64,000 nt of DNA from Sinomicrobium kalidii (lineage in GTDB: Bacteria > Bacteroidota > Bacteroidia > Flavobacteriales > Flavobacteriaceae). Below, one piece after another: positions 1 to 8,934 of this stretch (positions are counted from its first letter, which is position 1; each line of letters begins with the position of its first letter). The stretch is taken from positions 2,046,001-2,110,000 of the forward strand of contig NZ_CP089211.1 in assembly GCF_021183825.1 (NCBI RefSeq). The letters are read 5' to 3'. The position numbers were made by a program, and so were the translations under genes. The notes beneath the pieces are model-generated. The model searched no databases, was not told the origin of the DNA, and saw only the letters and a list, made by a program, of their open reading frames with translations.

Positions 1-1
1 A

Positions 2-391
2 CACACGATATCGGACACCCTTCGCGAAAACGGGGTTGATGAAGAAAAAATACATTTCGAGCTCTTTACCACTTCGGAAGAAGAACCGGAACTGGACGAA
101 AACCTTGAAGGACAGACCCAAATAAAAATTATTGTGGACGAGGAGGAGTTCGAATTCACCATGCCACAGTCGGAAAGGGTCCTCGATGCCGCCCTTGAAA
201 ACGATATCGACGCTCCTTATTCGTGCCAGGGCGGAATTTGCAGCAGCTGCCTCGCCCGGGTAACAGAAGGACAGGTAAAAATGGTAAAAAACCAGATCCT
301 TACCGACAGCGAGGTCGCAGAAGGCCTGGTGCTCACCTGCCAGTCGCACCCGGTAACGCCCAGGCTGACCATCGATTATGACGATGTGTAA
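2..391 (+). CDS. Ferredoxin-domain reductase, C-terminal part (PaaE/ferredoxin-NADP reductase type), 5' truncated by window
   Basis: The reading frame is open from base 2 to the TAA at 389-391, so this is the 3' end of a longer gene; 129 residues are visible. The last 85 residues form a plant-type 2Fe-2S ferredoxin domain with the cluster cysteines in the pattern C-x4-C-x2-C-x29-C (visible residues 75, 80, 83 and 113). The preceding residues, including HFELF, look like the end of an NAD(P)H-binding reductase lobe. In PaaE-like reductases of flavobacteria an FAD/NAD(P)H module is followed by such a ferredoxin domain and passes electrons to an oxygenase or other redox partner. The specific partner cannot be told because the upstream part is missing. 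Confidence 0.85.
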   Translation, partial: HTISDTLRENGVDEEKIHFELFTTSEEEPELDENLEGQTQIKIIVDEEEFEFTMPQSERVLDAALENDIDAPYSCQGGICSSCLARVTEGQVKMVKNQILTDSEVAEGLVLTCQSHPVTPRLTIDYDDV

Positions 392-678
392 TATTGCAGC
401 CCGGGGAAATATATTCTGAGTTGTCACCGGGTTATTGGGTTAATAAGTCGATGAGTTACTCAGTTATTCAGGCCATCCCGGTAAATAACCGGGTAACTAA
501 AGCGCAATTTCATTACTTACCAGAATCTACAGCCCTTTAGTACAGCGGTTTATTTTTAAAATTTACGCATCACCAATGTTCTATGCGATGTTTCTCAGGT
601 TGCCGGTATTCCGGATCTGATTGCCTGACGCCGGCAGCTTACCGATCTGCCTTACCTTTCTTTTTCTTACCGGAGTGG
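392..678. repeat. Intergenic stretch with a minus-oriented copy of the ATGAAATTGC/TAAC composite repeat
   Basis: No gene is seen here. Bases about 418-513 hold a reversed copy of a dispersed element that begins with ATGAAATTGC (complement at 504-513) and continues as loosely periodic TAACT/TAACC words (GTTATTGGGTTAATAAG and similar). The remaining bases up to the glycosyltransferase stop are unremarkable. Confidence 0.6.
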
Positions 679-1746
679 CTACCCGTCCGCCAAAACCTTC
701 CTGATCTTTTTCACCACTTTTTCCGGGGAAACAGACCGCATGACATCTTCATACCCTTCGGGAAGTTTTTTGCCATACACGGAAGTGGGGACCAGAGGAT
801 ATTTTTTACGGTCTGCCAGCAATGCGTACTTTTTGTCCTGTCCGAAAGGATAAAACCCGGCATAGGGATGTGTAACGCCCCAGAGCGTAACGGTCTTTAT
901 CCCGTACATGGCCGCGAGATGCGCATTGCCGCTGTCCATGGCCACCATAAGGTCGAGGTTGGAAATGAGCCGGAGCTCCTGCCTGAACGACAATTTCCCG
1001 GCAACATTCACGGCACTTTTGTATTTTGACTGCAAGGCGTCCAGCAGTTCCTCTTCTTCCTTTCCCCCGCCAAACAACAGGAGGGTGTATTTTCCTTCCC
1101 GGTCCAGTTTTTCCAGCACCTCTTCCATCAGGTCAGCCGGGTACATTTTTCCCTTAAACGCGGCAAAGGGGGCGATGCCGATCCATTTCTCCCCTTTTTC
1201 CAGACGGTTCTCCCGGCCCAGGCTACGCCACAGCTCCGGGGAAAGCTCCAGCCCGGGCGAGAATACGGGAACGGACAAATCTACGGGGTACCCCAGTCGG
1301 GTAAAAACGTCGGCATAACGCTGATGTGTGGATTTGAGTTGCCGGAATATCTTTCCGCGTGCACGGGTCAGCGCTTTTTTTTCCCGCCTCCCCTTGTCTA
1401 TCTGCACTACGGGGAAGCCTCCCGTTCGAAAGAAGGCTTTCAGGATATTGCTGCGCAACACATTGTGCAGGTCGGCCACAGCGTCGATGTCCAGGGCCTT
1501 TAATTCGCGGTACAGTTTGTACAGTCCGCGAACGCCCTTGTGCCTTCCCCGGATATCGGCCTCGTAAAAGGAAACCCCGGGAATCCTGTCAAACACAGGT
1601 TTGAAAAATGCCCTCGAAAGCACCGTGACCCGCACCCCGGGATGCTGCTTTGCCAATGCGTGTAAAACGGGTACGGTCATGGCCACATCGCCCATGGCGG
1701 AAAGGCGTATAACCAGCAAATGAATATCGTTCTTTTCCCTTTCCAT
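679..1746 (-). CDS. Glycosyltransferase family 9 (heptosyltransferase-like)
   Basis: A 355-residue cytoplasmic glycosyltransferase of the ADP-heptose:LPS heptosyltransferase family (GT9), expected to add a sugar to the lipopolysaccharide core or a related surface glycan. The N-terminus has the typical opening LLVIRLSAMGDVAMTVPVL, and the C-terminal nucleotide-sugar half carries DSGNAHLAAMYGIKTVTLWG, the region that holds the donor in this family. Length is normal. The start at 1746 gives the conserved beta-strand within ten residues. It lies downstream of a DUF4254 gene on the same strand, a pairing often seen in Bacteroidota, and close to sugar-transferase and epimerase genes. The exact donor sugar is not known. 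Confidence 0.9.
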   Translation of the reverse strand: MEREKNDIHLLVIRLSAMGDVAMTVPVLHALAKQHPGVRVTVLSRAFFKPVFDRIPGVSFYEADIRGRHKGVRGLYKLYRELKALDIDAVADLHNVLRSNILKAFFRTGGFPVVQIDKGRREKKALTRARGKIFRQLKSTHQRYADVFTRLGYPVDLSVPVFSPGLELSPELWRSLGRENRLEKGEKWIGIAPFAAFKGKMYPADLMEEVLEKLDREGKYTLLLFGGGKEEEELLDALQSKYKSAVNVAGKLSFRQELRLISNLDLMVAMDSGNAHLAAMYGIKTVTLWGVTHPYAGFYPFGQDKKYALLADRKKYPLVPTSVYGKKLPEGYEDVMRSVSPEKVVKKIRKVLADG

Positions 1747-1879
1747 CTGAAATACGGGTGAAATTTTTTACGGTCTTTTTAGTACATGATAAAAATTTAA
1801 TTTTGAAACTCCCCGATTTGTTACCCCGGCCCTAAGGAGCAAATCGAGGAAAATCAGCCCCCTTCAGGCGATGTATTGA

Positions 1880-1897
1880 TCCCGATATTTATCGGGA
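1880..1897. repeat. Palindrome TCCCGATA-nn-TATCGGGA type
   Basis: The 18 bases read TCCCGATATTTATCGGGA. Three more near-identical copies occur in the window, at 5607, 56759 and 57069. It lies between the GT9 and DUF4254 genes, where it could form a small hairpin. The rest of 1747-1976 shows nothing else. Confidence 0.6.
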
Positions 1898-1976
1898 CGG
1901 TCGAAATAGGTGAGGGCGCAAACTGATTTTCCGGGAAACCCGGTTAAAACAATTTTATCATGTACTAAAATCCGGT

Positions 1977-2582
1977 TTATTTTTTATGCTGGTAAAGCAC
2001 CGGGTTCAGTTCCTCGTCGTTATACATTTTCATCTGTTTGTAGACCTTCATATACTTATTTCCGGCTTCGATGTCTGCCAGCAACCGGTCTATGGCAGAA
2101 GAAAGGTCTTTTTTCTGTTCCAGGAGCACCTGCAGCTTCTCCCGGCATTTTGCCTTATGTACCCCGGAAGCCCCTTCCCGGTTCACCTCTTCTTCCATAT
2201 GATAAATTTTGAGCGCCAGAATGGAAAGCCGGTCTATGGCCCAGGCCGGGCTTTCGGAATTAATGGTAGCGTCCGGTTTGGGCTCTACATCCCGGTATTT
2301 ATCCAGGAAATAGCTGTCTATATACTCCACCGTGTCGGTACGGTCCTGATTGGACGCGTCTATTTTCCGCTTCAGGTCGAGCGCACTCACAGGATCGATA
2401 CGGGGATCGCGGATAATATCCTCGTAATGCCACTGTACGGTGTCTATCCAGTTCTTCCTGTAAAGCAGGTGTTCTATCTGGTCTTTAGGGTACGGGTTTT
2501 CAAAGGGCTGGTACACATCGTCCTTTTCGTGGTACTTTTTTATGCTTTCTTCGAAAACGGCGTAGGCTAACTTACTGAACAT
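1977..2582 (-). CDS. DUF4254 domain-containing protein
   Basis: A 201-residue soluble, mostly helical protein recognised as DUF4254 from its charged helical N-terminus and segments such as HYEDIIRDPRIDPV and SILALKIYHMEEE. There is no signal peptide or membrane segment. Its biochemical role is not established. In Bacteroidota it is commonly found beside GT9 glycosyltransferases, as here, which suggests a link to LPS core or surface-glycan assembly. The gap of about 230 bases to the GT9 gene means the two need not be strictly co-transcribed. Confidence 0.85.
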   Translation of the reverse strand: MFSKLAYAVFEESIKKYHEKDDVYQPFENPYPKDQIEHLLYRKNWIDTVQWHYEDIIRDPRIDPVSALDLKRKIDASNQDRTDTVEYIDSYFLDKYRDVEPKPDATINSESPAWAIDRLSILALKIYHMEEEVNREGASGVHKAKCREKLQVLLEQKKDLSSAIDRLLADIEAGNKYMKVYKQMKMYNDEELNPVLYQHKK

Positions 2583-2745
2583 TGTAGTTGTTGTTTTTAT
2601 TATCGCAATTCTGTTTTACGGTCACGGGCACATTAATTTCCGGGCGGAATATTTCCTTTATACGCTCCCTGCTTTACGGGAGAGTACAAAAGGTGTTCCT
2701 CCTGCGCCCGGCGTACCCAAAGGTACAAAGATAGGGCAGACGGGA

Positions 2746-4095
2746 TTAATACGCTTTTTCCTCTCCCCTGAAGGCATTCAGTACCGTTTGCCCCGTGATC
2801 TTTATATCGAGGGCCAGCGACCAGTTTTCAATATAAAATATATCGAATTTCACCCGGTTTATAATATCGGTCTCCGTTTCTATTTCACCGCGGTATCCCC
2901 TGATCTGCGCCAGTCCGGTAATGCCGGGCTTTACAAAATGCCGCACCATATATTTATCGATCTGCTGCCCGTAGAGGTTGGTGTGCTTCACCATATGCGG
3001 CCTGGGACCCACAACAGACATTTGCCCCAGGAAAACATTGTAAAACTGCGGAAGCTCGTCAATGCTCGTCCTCCTGATGAATCTCCCCACACGGGTAATC
3101 CGCATATCGTTTTTTGTAGCCTGTTTTTTATCGGCATCTTCGGTCATGGCCATGGAACGGAACTTGTAACAGTAAAATTCCCTCGAATTGATCCCGTGGC
3201 GCCGTTGCCGGAAAAATACCGGCCCGCTGGACTCCATTTTTATGATCAGCGCCAACAGGGGCGTGAGCCACGACAGCAGAAAAACAATGACAAAAGCGGA
3301 AAACACCAGGTCGAACAGGCGTTTTACAAAAGCATTGATCGGATCGTCCAGGGGGATATCGCGCAACGACAGGATAGGGATATAATCGTAGTACTCGAAC
3401 TTCAGCTTTTTGGCAAATATATTCTTGTTGTCCGGGATAAACTTCAACATTTTCAGGTTATTATCGGAAAAATCTATGAGTTCCGACAACTCCTTATCTT
3501 TTACTTCCGCTATGGAACAGTATATTTCATCAATATCGTTTTCTATCACATAATCAAAGAATGTCGTTAGGTTGGTTGCCCCGAGCAGGGAAAACTGTTT
3601 CTTGAATTCATACCCGAATTCGAGCCTGGAATTAAAAACATCGATGAGCTGTTGGGTCTTTTTATTGTTGCCCACTACCACGACCCTGCGGATATTCCCC
3701 TTGAAAAAAGCACGATAGCGCAACAACAGGAAATAGGTCAGTATCTTGAGAAAGGAAATGATAAAAAAGGTCAATGCAAAGTATTCGGCCAGGATCAGCC
3801 TGCTTATGTTGGGTTGTTTAAAAAACCCGATAAAGGCATAGAGCACAAGGAAAAAGAACACGAATTGCTGGAATATAAGAGACAGTACCCGTGTAAACTT
3901 GGCGTAACGCTGTACATCGTAAAATTCGGTTTTCAGGGAAATGACCACCCAGGCCAGCGAGAGATAGGTCAGGAACAGGTAAGGGTGAAAAAAGTTAATG
4001 GGCAACAACAGGGCCAACAGGTTAATGACAAACAGATCCATAAAATAATTTATGGGTTTTATGTACCTGGAATATCTTCCTGCCTTGTATTTCAT
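2746..4095 (-). CDS. Exopolysaccharide polyprenyl-phosphate sugar-1-phosphate transferase
   Basis: A membrane sugar-phosphate transferase (WcaJ/WbaP type) that moves a hexose-1-phosphate from a UDP-sugar to undecaprenyl phosphate, the first step of a lipid-linked glycan. An N-terminal block of four to five hydrophobic segments is followed by a nucleotide-binding-like middle domain (RRVVVVGNNKKT). The C-terminal catalytic domain has a membrane re-entrant segment, the block PVFFRQRRHG, the arginine-rich RFIRRTSIDELPQ and VVGPRPHMV. The frame is open to 4161, but the start at 4095 (MKYKAGRYSRY) is preferred because the upstream 22 residues are basic and unlike the family. The likely product class is surface or exopolysaccharide, in keeping with the neighbouring epimerase and glycosyltransferase genes. 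The donor sugar is unknown. Confidence 0.9.
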   Translation of the reverse strand: MKYKAGRYSRYIKPINYFMDLFVINLLALLLPINFFHPYLFLTYLSLAWVVISLKTEFYDVQRYAKFTRVLSLIFQQFVFFFLVLYAFIGFFKQPNISRLILAEYFALTFFIISFLKILTYFLLLRYRAFFKGNIRRVVVVGNNKKTQQLIDVFNSRLEFGYEFKKQFSLLGATNLTTFFDYVIENDIDEIYCSIAEVKDKELSELIDFSDNNLKMLKFIPDNKNIFAKKLKFEYYDYIPILSLRDIPLDDPINAFVKRLFDLVFSAFVIVFLLSWLTPLLALIIKMESSGPVFFRQRRHGINSREFYCYKFRSMAMTEDADKKQATKNDMRITRVGRFIRRTSIDELPQFYNVFLGQMSVVGPRPHMVKHTNLYGQQIDKYMVRHFVKPGITGLAQIRGYRGEIETETDIINRVKFDIFYIENWSLALDIKITGQTVLNAFRGEEKAY

Positions 4096-4291
4096 TCTTT
4101 TGTATTTTAAACGGAGCCGGCAAGCGGTTTTCCGTCCTGTATTCTTCCGATTTGTTAACAATGCTTATATCCTGCCGTATCCCGCACCGGGAATGTCATT
4201 TTTTCACAGAGCTTCCCGGTCAACTCCGGTAAACCCTGCTGCCCTTCATATCTTCAGATGCTTTTTCCGGCCACGGGTTGCGGAGCACGGC

Positions 4292-5278
4292 TTACCGTTT
4301 TATATGCGAAGAAAAATCCTTGTGTTCTTTTTTGTTGAGTTCTTCGGAGGGGAGGGATTTAAAATAATCATAGGTTTTCCGCATCCCTTCGGCCCTGTTC
4401 ACCTCCGGTTCCCAGCCCAGTATTTCCCTTGCCCGGCGGATGTCCGGTTGTCGTTGCACGGGGTCGTCCTGGGGCAAAGGTCTGTACACGATCTTTTGAC
4501 CGGTACCGGTGAGCCTGATCACTTCTTCCGCAAATTCCTTTATACTGATCTCTTCCGGATTCCCGATATTAACAGGATCGGTATAATCACCGAACAGCAA
4601 CCGGTATATCCCTTCCACCTGGTCGTCAATGTAACAGAACGAACGGGTCTGCGAACCATCGCCGAATACCGTAAGGTCTTCTCCCCGGAGCGCCTGCCCG
4701 ATAAAGGCCGGGATCACCCTGCCGTCATTGAGCCGCATACGCGGTCCGTAAGTATTGAATATCCGCGCTATCCGGGTTTCCAGGCCGTGAAAACGGTGAT
4801 AGGCCATGGTCATGGACTCCTGGAACCGTTTGGCCTCGTCATACACCCCCCTGGGGCTTATGGTATTGACATTGCCATAGTAATCTTCGCCCTGCGGATG
4901 TACCAGGGGGTCCCCGTAGACCTCGGAAGTGGAAGCTATCAATATCCGTGCCTTTTTGTCCTTGGCCAGTCCTAAAAGATTGTGTGTCCCCAGCGAACTC
5001 ACTTTGAGCGTTTGAATGGGGATCTTGAGGTAGTCGATGGGGCTGGCCGGGGAGGCAAAGTGCAGCACGTAATCCAGCGTTCCGGAAATGTGAACAAACT
5101 TGGTGACGTCGTGATGGTGAAATTCGAAGTTTTCCCGGGGGAGCAGGTGTTCGATATTCCGGAGGTCGCCCGTAATCAGGTTGTCCATACCGATAACGTG
5201 AAAACCTTCGTTCACAAAACGGTCACACAAATGCGATCCGATGAACCCGGCCGCCCCGGTGATGAGTATTCTATCCAT
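4292..5278 (-). CDS. NAD-dependent epimerase/dehydratase, UDP-glucuronate decarboxylase type
   Basis: A 328-residue short-chain dehydrogenase-fold sugar-nucleotide enzyme, most like UDP-glucuronate decarboxylase (UDP-glucuronate to UDP-xylose). The NAD-binding motif [11 protein letters not shown] is at the N-terminus, followed by [24 protein letters not shown], the catalytic YDEAK tyrosine-lysine pair and the substrate loop [18 protein letters not shown]. The ASPASP and GPRM blocks are typical of the UXS group, but dTDP-glucose dehydratases are close relatives. The frame extends to 5356, but the methionine at 5278 sits directly before the Rossmann strand and is the likely start. It probably supplies a nucleotide sugar to the polysaccharide made with the adjacent transferase gene. 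Confidence 0.85.
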   Translation of the reverse strand: MDRILITGAAGFIGSHLCDRFVNEGFHVIGMDNLITGDLRNIEHLLPRENFEFHHHDVTKFVHISGTLDYVLHFASPASPIDYLKIPIQTLKVSSLGTHNLLGLAKDKKARILIASTSEVYGDPLVHPQGEDYYGNVNTISPRGVYDEAKRFQESMTMAYHRFHGLETRIARIFNTYGPRMRLNDGRVIPAFIGQALRGEDLTVFGDGSQTRSFCYIDDQVEGIYRLLFGDYTDPVNIGNPEEISIKEFAEEVIRLTGTGQKIVYRPLPQDDPVQRQPDIRRAREILGWEPEVNRAEGMRKTYDYFKSLPSEELNKKEHKDFSSHIKR

Positions 5279-5379
5279 GGTTGTTTTTATTCTGCGGAGG
5301 GCCCATCCGTATTTACACAGGCAGGCCCCGGGTTTCCGAGGGGCTAAAGATAGCATATTTTAGGGATTTGCCGGGATGG

Positions 5380-5690
5380 AATGCCGCTTCTTCGCGGTAA
5401 ATTGATTTGTGACTGTGGTGGTACTCGTTACAAACGAGCACCAGTGCATCAGTCCCGCAAGCGGGATGAGGGGGTTGCCCGGGCCAGGCCCCCGGGAATT
5501 CGCCTTGAACTTTTAGGCATTCCCTATGGTCCAGGCTGTCTAACTCCGTCACGACTGAAGTCGTGCCACCTCCACTTCGACTAAGCTCACTACGGCGCCT
5601 TCGTCATCCCGATAACTATCGGGAGGAAGGAACCGGTATACCACCCAAAAAACATCCGTGTATCCGTGGCAAAAAACAACTCCAAAACTC
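5380..5690. repeat. Intergenic mosaic of dispersed repeats
   Basis: No gene. Bases about 5450-5580 are a diverged relative of the interior of the TIR element at 44729-45005 (shared words include CCCGGGAATT-type text, CCGTCACGACTGAAGTCGTG and GTGCCACCTCC). The palindrome TCCCGATAACTATCGGGA is at 5607-5624. A copy of the CATCCGTGTATCCGTGGC repeat is at 5646-5683, followed by loosely periodic AACTCC/TAACTC words up to about 5745. Confidence 0.6.
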
Positions 5691-5803
5691 ATTAACTCCA
5701 CAACTCCCCGACTAAATCCCCATTAACCGAGTAACTCAATAACCAACCTCCTCCCTATAGCGGTTTTTTTGTAACTTCGGCTTTACTATAACTCACGTAT
5801 AAA

Positions 5804-7096
5804 ATGCTGCCTAAGTTTCTTTTTTCCCTCGTCTTATTCTCCCTGCAATGGGTTTCTGCCACTGCCTTCCAGGAAATCCCGGACCCGCCGGACACCGGGA
5901 TTAACACTCCGGAAAAGATGAACCGGAAAGTCGATTCCATCATCACATCGGGTATCCGTGCCCATGCGTTTCCCGGGGCAGAACTGCTCGTGGCCCGGTT
6001 GGGTGAGGTGATCTTCCACCGCTCCTACGGGTATCACACTTATGACAGTCTCGTAAAAACGAAGAAGGGCGACCTGTACGACCTCGCTTCGGTGACCAAG
6101 ATCACCGCTGCACTCCCGGCGGTTATGAAGCTGGTGGACGAGGGAAAAATACGGCTCGATGAAAAATTCAGTACCTACTGGAAACCGTGGCGCCGCCGGA
6201 AAGATAAAAAGGAACTTACCGTACGGGAGATCCTGGCACACCAGGCCGGCCTGGAGCCTTATATCACATTCGTAAACGACGTACTGAAAAAGAACGGCAG
6301 GTTCAAACGTCGTTTTGTCCGGCAAAAACCCTCCCGGAGGTTTTCCCTCCCGGCTTATGACGGGCTGTACGTCAACCGCCGTTTTATCCGGAAGATGTAC
6401 CGGAAGATCAACCGTTCGGAAGTCTCGGAAGTGAAAAAATACAAGTATTCGGGACTCCCTTTCCTGCTGTTCTCCGAAATTGTGGAGGACCTTAGCGGGG
6501 AAAAGTTCGAAGATTATGTCACCGATCATTTTTACAGGCCCCTGGGCGCAAACACCCTGACGTTCACCCCGCAGTTGCACGGTTTTCCGAAAAACAGGAT
6601 CGTGCCTACGGAAAAGGACACGCTCTACCGCCACCGTTTTGTACGGGGCTGGGTGCACGACGAAAACGCGAGCCTTATGGGCGGCGTATCGGGCAATGCA
6701 GGCCTGTTCGGCACGGCAGAAGATCTGGCCAAGCTCATGCAGCTATATATGAACATGGGGATATACAATGGAAAACGCTATATCAGCGAGGCCACCTTAA
6801 AAGAATTTACAAAAGTGCAATACCCGGAAAACGACAACAAGCGGGGCCTCGGTTTTGACAAACCCCTGCTGAACAACCGGGAGCTCGACCTCAGCGAAGC
6901 TTTACCCGCCCCGCAGGCCAGTATGAACAGCTTTGGTCACGGCGGGTTTACGGGCACCTATGTCTGGGCCGACCCGGACGAAGAACTGGTTTTTATCTTT
7001 CTTTCGAACAGGGTTTATCCCACCCGTAAAAACAGGGCTTTGTATACCCTTCGTATCCGGCAGGCGTTGATGGCGGTGTTTTATGAGATTGAATGA
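5804..7096 (+). CDS. Secreted serine hydrolase, beta-lactamase/PBP class C family
   Basis: A 430-residue exported serine hydrolase. The N-terminal signal peptide is about 21 residues long. The SxxK motif is SVTK (serine near residue 95, in YDLASVTKITAALP). A YSG-type second motif is in KYKYSGLPFLLFSEI, and the third motif is HGGFTG near residue 385. This is the arrangement of class C beta-lactamases, esterases and DD-peptidases; standalone Bacteroidota members usually act as periplasmic or outer-surface esterases or peptidoglycan-side enzymes, and the substrate cannot be read from sequence. The gene is monocistronic, between a repeat-rich spacer and the convergent terpene synthase gene. Confidence 0.85.
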   Translation: MLPKFLFSLVLFSLQWVSATAFQEIPDPPDTGINTPEKMNRKVDSIITSGIRAHAFPGAELLVARLGEVIFHRSYGYHTYDSLVKTKKGDLYDLASVTKITAALPAVMKLVDEGKIRLDEKFSTYWKPWRRRKDKKELTVREILAHQAGLEPYITFVNDVLKKNGRFKRRFVRQKPSRRFSLPAYDGLYVNRRFIRKMYRKINRSEVSEVKKYKYSGLPFLLFSEIVEDLSGEKFEDYVTDHFYRPLGANTLTFTPQLHGFPKNRIVPTEKDTLYRHRFVRGWVHDENASLMGGVSGNAGLFGTAEDLAKLMQLYMNMGIYNGKRYISEATLKEFTKVQYPENDNKRGLGFDKPLLNNRELDLSEALPAPQASMNSFGHGGFTGTYVWADPDEELVFIFLSNRVYPTRKNRALYTLRIRQALMAVFYEIE

Positions 7097-7431
7097 CAAG
7101 ATTGACGGGAGATTGATCATAGATTGAGTCCGGTGGTATCGGGAAGTTGATTTTAATAGAGCTTAATTCCGATCTGTATCCGTCTTTTACCCAAAACAAA
7201 TTTTGTCGTGTACTCACGGTTCGGATTCATCTCTTTTCCTTACCGACTTCGGGCCTGGAAAATCCTTTGCCTACCGGAAGATGGCATCCCTGCAGTAAAA
7301 GGAATTCCCCCCATGCAACATGGTTCCCATACAGTTGAAATAAAGGAGCAGTCGCTCCGGCAGCTGTTTCAGCCGGATGGCAGCAGGAAATTCTCCGGGT
7401 TATGATTTTCACTGGCATTCCCTTTTGAGGT
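7097..7431. other. Intergenic stretch, nothing recognised
   Basis: This is the convergent spacer between the serine hydrolase and the first terpene synthase. A weak inverted repeat is present near 7355-7385 (GGCAGCTGTTTCAGCC region). No gene or strong terminator was recognised. Confidence 0.4.
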
Positions 7432-8424
7432 TCAGGCCCTTGTTTTAATACTTTCCACCGAGGGAAATCCCGTTGTAGTATTGTACCGGGCCAGGTCAAA
7501 GGACACCGTTTTCCAGCCGCTCAGGGTGATACTGATATAGTGTACCCAGTTCACTACAGCACCCTGCCACTCTCCGAAATCGGGAAGGTTCCGCTGGAGC
7601 ATCAAAAATTCCTTCAGGTCTTCGTTATGCATACGGATATCTTCGGCACAGGCCGCCTCCAGCGATATATTCTTTTTGTTCTCTATGACTTTTACCAGGT
7701 TGTAGTACACCCCTCCGGTAAGCTCGTCCTTGACCAGGGACTGCACGTCGTTATACAAAAGCATCATCCGGCTGGCCAGGGCCTGTAAGCGTTTTATCAC
7801 CTGGTGTTCATGGATCTCATCGGGCAGGGCGATCCCGGTATCGATCTCCGTGAGTTGCAGAAAGGGATACAGGCAGAGGGAATCTTCCCGTATGGCCAGG
7901 CACTCCCCGATATCCGGGTACCGGTGATCGGCCTTGTAGACCAGCTCCTTTTCCAGGCCGTTGAAATAGCGTGCTATCATGGCGACGAAACGCTTGTAAG
8001 AAGCCGGAGAAATATGCTGTAAAAGTTCTTCCCGCAGGGAGGCCAGTAAGGGGCCCAGCGGTATTCCGGAAGTTTCACCCGCTGCTTCCCCGCTCAGCAC
8101 GGCCAGGGAACGATCGCGTACGAAAGGGAGCACTTCGGGGGTGATCTCCTCGTACATATCGTCGTTATACAGGGTCCAGAGCATCAACAGGCATACAGCA
8201 CGAAAGCGCTCCTGCCTTGCCGTGGGGAACCAGTGTGAAGCAATGTGTGCCGTCCGGGTCTTTTTGTATTTTTTCCGGATGGTTTCATCCTCTTTGTAGA
8301 GGTAAAGATATGTTCCGTCTATCCATTCGTTATCCGTAATGTGTTGCAGGGTGTCTGCATAAGGGTTTTTAAAACAGGGAAAGGGATAGCGGAACTCGGT
8401 CTGAAGAATTTTCTTGACGTTCAT
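7432..8424 (-). CDS. Class I terpene synthase (terpene cyclase) 1
   Basis: A 330-residue bacterial class I terpene cyclase, which ionises a prenyl diphosphate and cyclises the cation. The metal-binding aspartate-rich motif is NDDMYEE around residues 87-93. The second metal motif is NDVQSLVKDE around 224-233, and the C-terminal RY pair is in DLARYNT. In the usual second motif, (N/D)Dxx(S/T)xxxE, the ninth residue is Glu; here it is Asp followed by Glu, so the triad is slightly altered. There is no signal peptide, and the fold is helical throughout. It lies on the same strand as a second synthase 510 bases away. The two share the layout but only moderate similarity, so they likely make different products. 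Product and chain length (C15 or C20) cannot be predicted. Confidence 0.85.
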   Translation of the reverse strand: MNVKKILQTEFRYPFPCFKNPYADTLQHITDNEWIDGTYLYLYKEDETIRKKYKKTRTAHIASHWFPTARQERFRAVCLLMLWTLYNDDMYEEITPEVLPFVRDRSLAVLSGEAAGETSGIPLGPLLASLREELLQHISPASYKRFVAMIARYFNGLEKELVYKADHRYPDIGECLAIREDSLCLYPFLQLTEIDTGIALPDEIHEHQVIKRLQALASRMMLLYNDVQSLVKDELTGGVYYNLVKVIENKKNISLEAACAEDIRMHNEDLKEFLMLQRNLPDFGEWQGAVVNWVHYISITLSGWKTVSFDLARYNTTTGFPSVESIKTRA

Positions 8425-8934
8425 AATACGATGAATTGGGACAGGTTTAACGGAAAATCAGGGCAACAGCTCCCGGCAGCATAAAATACCGGCGAAACGA
8501 GCAGTAAGGATCGGAAATAACTTTATTGCGTTATCAATATTATTCAGATAACGATCAACATACTGAAAATCAAATGTTTTACATAACAAGCAGGCATTTC
8601 AAAAAAGTCCTGCCCTTGTGCTTCCCGATGTGTTCTCCGTGGCGCTCTGTGTAATAAACAGCCTGCATTCATTGCATTTATACGGAGCCTACACAAAAGG
8701 ATTTCACAAAGCGGAAAACTTTAAAGCAGGTATCGGAAACATAGTTTAAACCGTTATTTCGAGCCTTTCGACACTTCGATTGCGCCTGAGCTAACAGAAA
8801 CAGAAAATAAGCCGCTTTTCAGACACCTTCTTCTTTACTTCTTCCGGAAATTTATGAGACAGATCGGTTTAATGGCGTTCTTTTGACAAGAAGTGTTTTT
8901 CTTTTATTGCCATTTCCTTCTGCATAAACATAGA
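8425..8934. other. Spacer between the two terpene synthase genes
   Basis: These 510 bases have no coding sequence. A short piece of the dispersed GAGCCTTTCGACACTTCGAT text is present near 8761-8785. No TAnnTTTG promoter motif was found close to the start of terpene synthase 1, so its promoter location remains open. Confidence 0.4.

Noticed and set aside
583..1029. Open frame antisense to the glycosyltransferase 9 gene
   Set aside because: It is a shadow of the GT9 gene with Arg/Phe/Pro-rich noise and no domain.
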